64,000 nt of DNA. Origin: Collybia mongolica. Its lineage: Eukaryota; Basidiomycota; Agaricomycetes; Agaricales; Clitocybaceae. The stretch spans positions 3,410,001-3,474,000 of the forward strand of contig JAAXNY010000001.1 of the NCBI GenBank assembly GCA_013420905.1, in the 5' to 3' direction. The notes beneath the pieces are model-generated. The model worked only from the letters and a program-made list of their open reading frames with translations. It was not told where the DNA came from and made no database searches. How positions within the stretch are numbered: position 1 is the stretch's first letter; the number at the start of each line of letters is the position of its first letter. Of this stretch, positions 57,919 to 64,000 are shown one piece after another. The position numbers were made by a program, and so were the translations under genes.

Positions 57919-60365
57919 TCATTGATTCTTCTTTCTGGGCCCCTTCGCCATCGCCATTCTCTTCTTGGGATCCAAAACGACCTTTCTCAATCTCACACTT
58001 CCCGGTGTGATCTCAATGATCTCATCATCACCCATATAACTCAACGATTCTTCCAAGGTCATAATCCGCGGCGAAGAAAGAACAATCTTTTCATCTGCGG
58101 CTGCTGCTCGAATATTGGTAAGTTGTTTCTTGACGCAAGGGTTCACATAGATATCCTGGGGTTTTGATGATTCGCCAATGACCATCCCTGGATAGACTAG
58201 TGGAGATGGTTAGATCCCATATAAGTAAGCAACGTGAAATCCCTACCGGCACACGCGGGTTGAATAAACATTGTCCCTCTCGCCTGCAAAGGCGCAATAG
58301 CATACCCAGACGTCTCCCCAGAAGCCATAGAAATCAGAGATCCATTTCTTCCAGTGTCAATAGCACCTCGATAGGGTTCGTATGCTTTGAATATGTGGTT
58401 AATTGTTCTAACGGGACAGTCAATACGAGGTCCCAATCAAATTTCAACTTAACGTACCCTTGTCCATGAACGTCATTCTTGAATTCTCCAGACATATACC
58501 CAATAAGTCCTCGGGCAGGGACTTCCATAACGATCTTGACCCATCCTTCTTCATCAGCATCATAGCTGATCATTTCACCTTTCCTCATTGTCAATTTCTG
58601 AACTACGCCACCGGCATACTCCTCCTTGACGAGAACGGTACACTCTTCTATGGGTTCCAACATCCTTCCCTTGGGCGCGTCTGGGTCTGGGTCGGGTATC
58701 ATGACGGCCTTGGGTGATCCAACACCCAGTTCAAAACCTTCGCGACGCAGTGTCTCAAGAAGGACGCCCAGATGCAGGACTCCACGGCCCCTAAGCTCAA
58801 GAGATTCAGAGGTAGGTCCGGGCAAGACTGTCAAAGCTACATTTGTCTCTGCTTCCCTATATATTCGATCTCGAATCAACTGAGAGGTGAGTTTAGTTCC
58901 CTCTTGGCCAGCAAGCGGGGAGTCATTAGCATAGACGAAGATAGAAATAGTCGGAGGATCTATGGGTGTTGACTAGAAAACACTTTCGTTTGAATCCACG
59001 TTTTTGGGAAATAGTTAGAACTTACAGGCAAAGGCTGAGGACCTTCCTCTTTCCAACCATCGGGATGCACAAGGGTAACATTGACACCACCGTTTTTTAT
59101 ACCAGCAATGCTGACAATTTCACCAGCCCCCGCTAATTCCTTTTCAACTCTGTCCAGCCCTTTCCTTCCATATATCTTTTTGACCTTGCCCTCACCGACC
59201 TTAGTACCTTCCGAATTAAGTGCCCAAACGGTATCCCCGACTCGAAGAAGCCCGGTGTGAATACGGCCCAAGTACAGCATGCCAACATAAGGGTCACTCT
59301 CAATTTGAACCGTTAGCATGGAGAACGGCTGGGTTCTGTCGAGATGGGTGGGAGGCGCGACGTGAGATAGAATGAGGTCGAACAAAGGAGTCATGTCCGA
59401 ACTGCTTGAGGATCCTTCGCTCTTAGTAGGAATAGAGTTGTCTGGAGTTGCAACGACTGGTTTGGGCGGAAAGTCCTGAGCCCAGCCTTGTTTTGCCGAT
59501 GCATAGAGTAGAGGGTAATCAACCTGTTCATCAGTCGCTCCGAGTGTCGCGAAAAGGTCAAAAAGATCGCTTTCGACTTGAGCTGGACGTGCACTTGGTC
59601 GGTCGGATTTGTTGAGCACTACAAGGGGTCTAAGAAAATAGGTGGTGAATGGAGTAGTAAAGAGGAACAAGGAACAAGCTTACTTTAATCCACGACTAAG
59701 GGCTTTCGCTAATACAAAGCGAGTCTGCGTCATTGGTCCTTCCGTGGCATCGACCACAAGAGCAACACCATCCACCATGCTCATAATTCTCTCTACTTCC
59801 CCTCCAAAATCCGCATGTCCGGGTGTGTCGACAATGTTAATTAGGTTGCCATTATAAATTACACTGGTGCATTTTGATAGAATGGTAATTCCTCGCTCTC
59901 GCTCCAGGTCATTTGAATCCATAAGTCGCGTAACAAATCCGCCGTCAATAGAACTGTCTGCGGTTGTGTTACTTGATGTGGGGGAAGATACTGGAACAAA
60001 CTGAACCTGTTCAGCTGCTGAGAGTGGCCTAATGGTTCCAGATTGGCGTAAAAGTTGGTCTACCAGGGTAGTTTTACCATGGTCAACTGTATAACGAAAA
60101 CTCTGAATAAACAACATTGGCAGGAGGCAGAGAATAGTATGGGCTCACCGTGAGCGATAATAGCAATGTTTCTGATTCTCTCCGTAGGAATTATATTGCT
60201 GTCCAAGATATCTGCGAAAACCGTTCGTGTGGACGAAAAAGACCTGGCAGAACAGCTGCATGTCTTCAAATTCAAAAGCGCTCTTGCTGGAGAATTTTGA
60301 CGTATTTTCCGCGTAGAAGCAAAACTAGAGTTCCGTAGACTTGACGGAAGGACAAATTTGAGCAT
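57919..60365 (-). CDS. TypA/BipA-family translational GTPase, mitochondrial
   Basis: Ribosome-associated GTPase. The start at 60365 encodes a basic presequence ([20 protein letters not shown], later [11 protein letters not shown]) suited to mitochondria. Then [10 protein letters not shown] joins across an intron to [17 protein letters not shown] (G1). The sequence continues with [17 protein letters not shown] (switch I), [20 protein letters not shown] (G3) and [18 protein letters not shown] (G4). Domain II has [20 protein letters not shown] and [17 protein letters not shown]. The EF-G-like III and V domains include [47 protein letters not shown] and the TypA-specific C-terminus [40 protein letters not shown] and [17 protein letters not shown], ending at 57919. 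About 660 residues, a normal length. All G motifs are intact. Confidence 0.92.
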
Positions 60366-61059
60366 AACTCAGCTCACGAACAGAGCAGAGAAACAAGTTC
60401 AATTGCGGGCGAAGTTTTTTAGTCCACGTGATCGATCCATTAGCGCTGAGCGCGGCAGCCTAAAATAGCTTTAGCACCATAACATTTTATAGAACATACA
60501 CAGTATACGTAGTTCATATCTTACGACCCGCCTAATTTTTGACTCTTAACATTGCGAACCATCGAAACTCACCCGACATTGACAATTGCCAAGGACAGAC
60601 AAGCTTACTTAACGCAACTGAAGGTACTCAGTATGAACTCTTTGCATCAAACCCGGCCTCCCTGGAATTGTAATAGGAAAAATTCTTTTTGATTATAACA
60701 CTCATCATCACAGCATCCATACACACAGATCAAGCCATTTTTAACCTTACACCCTTGTGAAAACATCCTTGTTCTCTCCGTGTCGCATAGTGAGACCCTC
60801 ATTACTACTCAATACCGCATCGCAACACAGTCCGATCCTCAACAACGCTGCGGTCATTTCGGTATCGAGAAATTACTTCAAGGTTCGACAAGACTTGCAG
60901 CTGTAATTTGCGAGGGCCAGTATGTGTTGTCGGGTGATACAAGTGGTATTCTTGCCTACTATTAATAATTTGATAAAGACTAGCCACAATTTAAATGCGT
61001 GAGAACTTGCGAAAGAATTTTGTTAGAACAGAACTCACTTTGTTTTAAACCAACTTTCT
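60366..61059. promoter_or_regulatory. Divergent promoter region between TypA and RSM10
   Basis: 694 bp separating two genes for mitochondrial translation read in opposite directions. Short open frames inside have no support. Co-regulation is inference. Confidence 0.4.
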
Positions 61060-62298
61060 ATGCTGAGGCTTGCGCTTTCCCGGCCATCCCGCGTTGTATT
61101 GCCATCTTGTCAAGGATGGCAGCGCTTTAACAGCAACGGCACGGTGTAAGCAGATTACCTCTACTTTATTTTAAGTTTTCAACAGTTTGCAGCCTTCCTC
61201 CTGCGACATCCGAGCCACGTTCCGGTTCCAAGTCAAAACCCTCCTTGGAACCATCATCCTCCAAATCATCGAAACTCGACGAAGTTAGCGTTAATCCCAT
61301 TACTTCGACTGAAAGCCTTGACTCTGCGCTGTTTGACCTAGATGATGGTTCAGAGTACGTGACCTTTCAACTTCCGCTGGTATTGTCTAACTTTGATGGT
61401 CTTGAGTAGTGCTTTCGTTGCGCTCAAACGGTATGTGATATTTCCTAAGAACTAACCCAAGGTTCTAACGCGTCTCCCTAGGGAAATGGAAATGGCTGGA
61501 GTGACGGAAGCGGACTTGACATCCTCCATTAAAATTCCCGAAAAGTGTGTGTCGTCCACTCTCCATCTCTCAAACTCGTTTTAAATCATCCAAAGGATTG
61601 CGGACTCCGAAGCCGAATTGTTTGGGAACCCTACCTCGTCACCAACAGGAATGAACCATGTTTCAGAGCATCCCACTTTGGACCCAAAAACTCTACCATT
61701 ACGCACGCCCCTCGATGCCCGAGTTAACACATTTACTGAACTGGAGTATGCTTCAACACTTGTACATGGGCGTAGTATCCATCTGCCGCCATTCCACCCG
61801 CGTACTCACGGTTTTCCGGTCGCGAACATCCAATTTCGCTCTCATCACCCGCGTCTGCTCGACCTCTTCACCCATTTCGCCACGCATGCTGCATACTCCC
61901 TCGGAATTCCCATCTCACGCGTGTGTACTCTCCCGACAAAACGTACGCTCTGGACTGTTCTCCGTAGTCCCTTCGTACACAAGAAGTCGCAGGAGAATTT
62001 TGAACGCCGCGTGCACAAACGCGCCATCAAGGCATGGGACGCGGATCCAGAGGTCATTGACCGGTGGTTCAGATATCTGCGCCGCCATGCAATGGGTGGT
62101 GTTGGTATGAGGACGACAAAATGGGAACGGATGCCGCTGGGGATTGGCCGCGCGCAACTGGAAAATGTGGTGAGCCGTCTGCAGGCCCCTGTCCCTCGTG
62201 ACTCCGAGAAGATCAAAGCACTTGGAAGAAAAATAATTATGGAAGAAATGAGTACCGTTGCTCAATCTGACGCCGTTGATAGCATTCAAAAGGAATAG
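61060..62298 (+). CDS. RSM10: Mitochondrial small-subunit ribosomal protein S10 (uS10m)
   Basis: Component of the mitochondrial ribosome. The start at 61060 encodes a presequence (MLRLALSRPSRVVLPSCQGW, QRFNSNG). Intron 1 (GTAAGC to TTGCAG) leads to a Ser/Pro-rich region (PSLEPSSSKSSKLDEVSVNP), then short exons with acidic FDLDDGSE. The long last exon holds the S10 domain: HGRSIHLPPFHPRTHGFPVA, NIQFRSHHPRLLDLFTHFAT, HAAYSLGIPISRVCTLPTKR, TLWTVLRSPFVHKKSQENFE and RRVHKRAIKAWDADPEVIDR. A fungal C-terminal extension (WFRYLRRHAMGGVGMRTTKW) is present, and the stop is at 62296-62298. The VRSPFVHKKS-QENFE block is diagnostic for mitochondrial S10. Confidence 0.9.
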
Positions 62299-63207
62299 AA
62301 CCTTATCCTATGCCAGTAAATTATATAATGAGGAGGTGAAGTCCAAATTCATGGCTTCTATGGCGTGCTTCGAAAATATGTCGACTCTTAGTGTCTCGTC
62401 CTCCTATCACTGGCATGACATCGTGATTCAGTCGCTGGATATTTTACCGGAAATAAGGACCTCGGGCATTGCTTTGATCAGTCGCTGCCCTAACCCTCCT
62501 TTCTTTTTGCTTCAATTGATTTCATGTCTCAAAATGGGCTCATGCAATCATCTGGAATTAGCTACCCTTCCTCCTCTCGTAGAAGCTGCGGCTATAACAA
62601 CTGGTCACAAATATGTGCAGTGTTTGCTGCAGTGTTTGTCTTTCACTCATGTCCTATGCACCCTATTACTCTAGCGCTAGGGGTTCCCGTTTATTTAACT
62701 AATTAAAGAGCCGACATGCACAGAAACCTCGTATCCACAACAGTTTTCACGCTTGAAGCTTCAGCCCTATGTGCCTAAGTCGAAGCGTTTTCCCTGATAA
62801 GCAAATCTCCATTAGAAGGCCTAAAACAAGTTACTTGTCGAACAAGATAGTGGAATTACTCCAGCCAAATTACAGATCATCTGTCTGGTTGGAGGTGGAA
62901 TAATGGTACAAAAAAATCACTCGTCCCACAGAAACGGGATCATTGTCAGATGAAAGTGGTTTTCTCGGTTTGGCGTGCTCGTCGCTAGTTATGGATCGAT
63001 GAAGAGACTAAAAGCTAAGTCCCCCTTGTTGACACTCAAAGTAAGTAATTCCGGTACCATCTATGAATGTGGCCGCGTTCGAGAATTCGAATGAGGTCCA
63101 TGGATTAAATCAAGTATTAATTTGCTATATAAAATACTGGAATAGATAATCGGGTGAGCATTTCAGCTATCACAGGATTAAAGAATAAAAATTGATATGT
63201 GTTCAGA
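62299..63207. other. Intergenic between convergent genes
   Basis: No gene recognised. Open frames near 62.3-62.7 kb are uninterrupted for up to 138 codons but lie over the expected 3' untranslated region of RSM10 and match nothing. Confidence 0.5.
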
Positions 63208-64000
63208 TCATGCACCTTCCTGAGTCAAACGTCCGGAGGAATGGGAGGGTATACTGCTTGGTGTGACCGACCAGAATTCCAGATTAGTCTGATCCCGGGA
63301 ATCATACGTGCCACCCTCCCGTCTGGCTTGTCATTATCCCTTTGACATTTATTAGAGCACGAGTTGCAACAATCGAGTATACTCTATGCGGAGATCACCA
63401 ACAGGAATCATAAATGGTTTTTGCTCAACGTACGCTAAAGATGGTCTGTGGAATAATGTGAGTAGCAAGGTCGTTGCCTTTAGAAAAAGACTGACCCAAT
63501 CATCACATTTACCAACGATGGCCTCGCCACGTAAGAAAGTATCATATGTGGAAGCCCAACAGCTTTAACAAATTTCGTTAGCGTTGCATTATAATGTCGC
63601 TAGAGTGCTCACCAAAGACAGCCAAAAACCAAAACACTCCATCTCGGAGGAATAGGCTGATTATGGGCATTCCGTGGCGCCTGTAACCGTAGAGCGTTCG
63701 TGCACACTTATGTGCAGTGAGTAAGAACATCACTAGCGTCTACATATAGCTTTAGCCAAGTTTGACAGACGAGGTCAAGTGCACAAACGACAAGCAAGGG
63801 GGGAACTGGGTAGACGTTATACACTTTGGGGACTATAGCTAATGGAAGCATCGTCAGCAACCATCTTTTATACACAAACATCCACGTCACCAAGAGAGTA
63901 GCATCCCGACAGTATGGGGCTAGGTCAAGATGGTCAAGATAGTTCATTCAGAAACGGGGGCAGTGCATACCCAATGTGAACATAAGCTATGGGGTCAGGT
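63208..64000 (-). CDS. DUF6533-like multi-pass membrane protein, partial (5' end beyond the right edge)
   Basis: Only the 3' part is in the window. Spliced blocks from the edge leftward are NYLDHLDLAPYCRDATLLVT-like spans near 63.85-63.95 kb, WLKLYVDASDVLTHCT, then CARTLYGYRRHGMPIISLFL with RDGVFWFLAVF (about 63600-63700), SIVATRALINVKG (about 63360-63390) and a hydrophilic tail SNLEFWSVTPSSIPSHSSGR-like ending LTQEGA at 63208. A 'LLRDG-x-x-x-F' span followed by a Ser-Arg-x-x-x-N-x-(R/K) motif and a polar tail is the pattern of the large Agaricomycete seven-span membrane family containing DUF6533. Function is unknown. Exon edges are uncertain. Confidence 0.55.

Noticed and set aside
62258..62674. 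138-codon plus-strand frame after RSM10
   Set aside because: It overlaps the RSM10 stop region, shows no family match and lies where a 3' untranslated region is expected.

Overview
This is nuclear DNA from a filamentous basidiomycete, most likely an Agaricomycete (mushroom-forming fungus). The genes are dense on both strands and cut by many 45-70 bp GT-AG introns. The gene content fits: a laccase, a GH51 arabinofuranosidase, a GH134-type mannanase candidate, a pair of FAD2-type desaturases, BTB and F-box proteins, DUF262 and Agaricomycete-type conserved unknown proteins. I see no rRNA, confident tRNA or CRISPR. All gene models were spliced by eye, so exon edges and starts are estimates.

Layout. 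1-1.8 kb: 5' part of a laccase (minus), cut by the left edge. 2.8-9.1 kb: a biotin carboxylase/AHS2/AHS1/biotinyl mega-enzyme and, just upstream on the same strand, a PxpA (LamB/YcsF) protein. 9.8-13.2 kb: an F-box protein and a cyclophilin that may encode both mitochondrial and cytosolic forms. 14.4-20.7 kb: a Cys-rich unknown protein, a DUF262 protein, and divergently from it the spindle-checkpoint protein MAD1. 21.4-29.2 kb: an EFM7-type methyltransferase, a BTB protein, a secreted protein with two cupredoxin domains, a 3 kb gap and a second BTB paralogue. 29.2-33.8 kb: a gene-poor stretch. 33.8 kb: the small cytochrome c oxidase subunit COX8/VIIc. 35.9-40.3 kb: two divergent delta-12-type desaturases. 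43.1 kb: a conserved unknown protein. 44.4-45.4 kb: a 972 bp DNA-transposon-like element with terminal inverted repeats and an 8 bp target duplication, carrying a decayed zinc-finger gene. 45.7 kb: an F-box/LRR-like protein. 47.6-55.8 kb: a sugar transporter, the GH51 enzyme and the GH134 candidate. 56.3-62.3 kb: a membrane protein, mitochondrial TypA/BipA GTPase and mitochondrial ribosomal protein S10. 63.2 kb to the right edge: a partial membrane protein.

Two observations stand out. First, the carboxylase would normally be labelled 'urea carboxylase/urea amidolyase', but it has no amidase domain and sits next to PxpA. Its AHS1 and AHS2 domains are homologues of PxpB and PxpC. The pair therefore has every part of a 5-oxoprolinase (PxpABC) plus a biotin carboxylase and biotin carrier, and suggests a eukaryotic, biotin-dependent lactam-opening system. 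Second, the 44.4-45.4 kb element has clear termini but no transposase, and its only gene is a Cys-rich zinc-finger family member interrupted by a stop at its splice junction.

The 47.6-55.8 kb stretch looks like a small plant-polysaccharide group: arabinose release (GH51), sugar uptake and mannan cleavage (GH134). TypA and RSM10 share a divergent promoter region and both serve mitochondrial translation.
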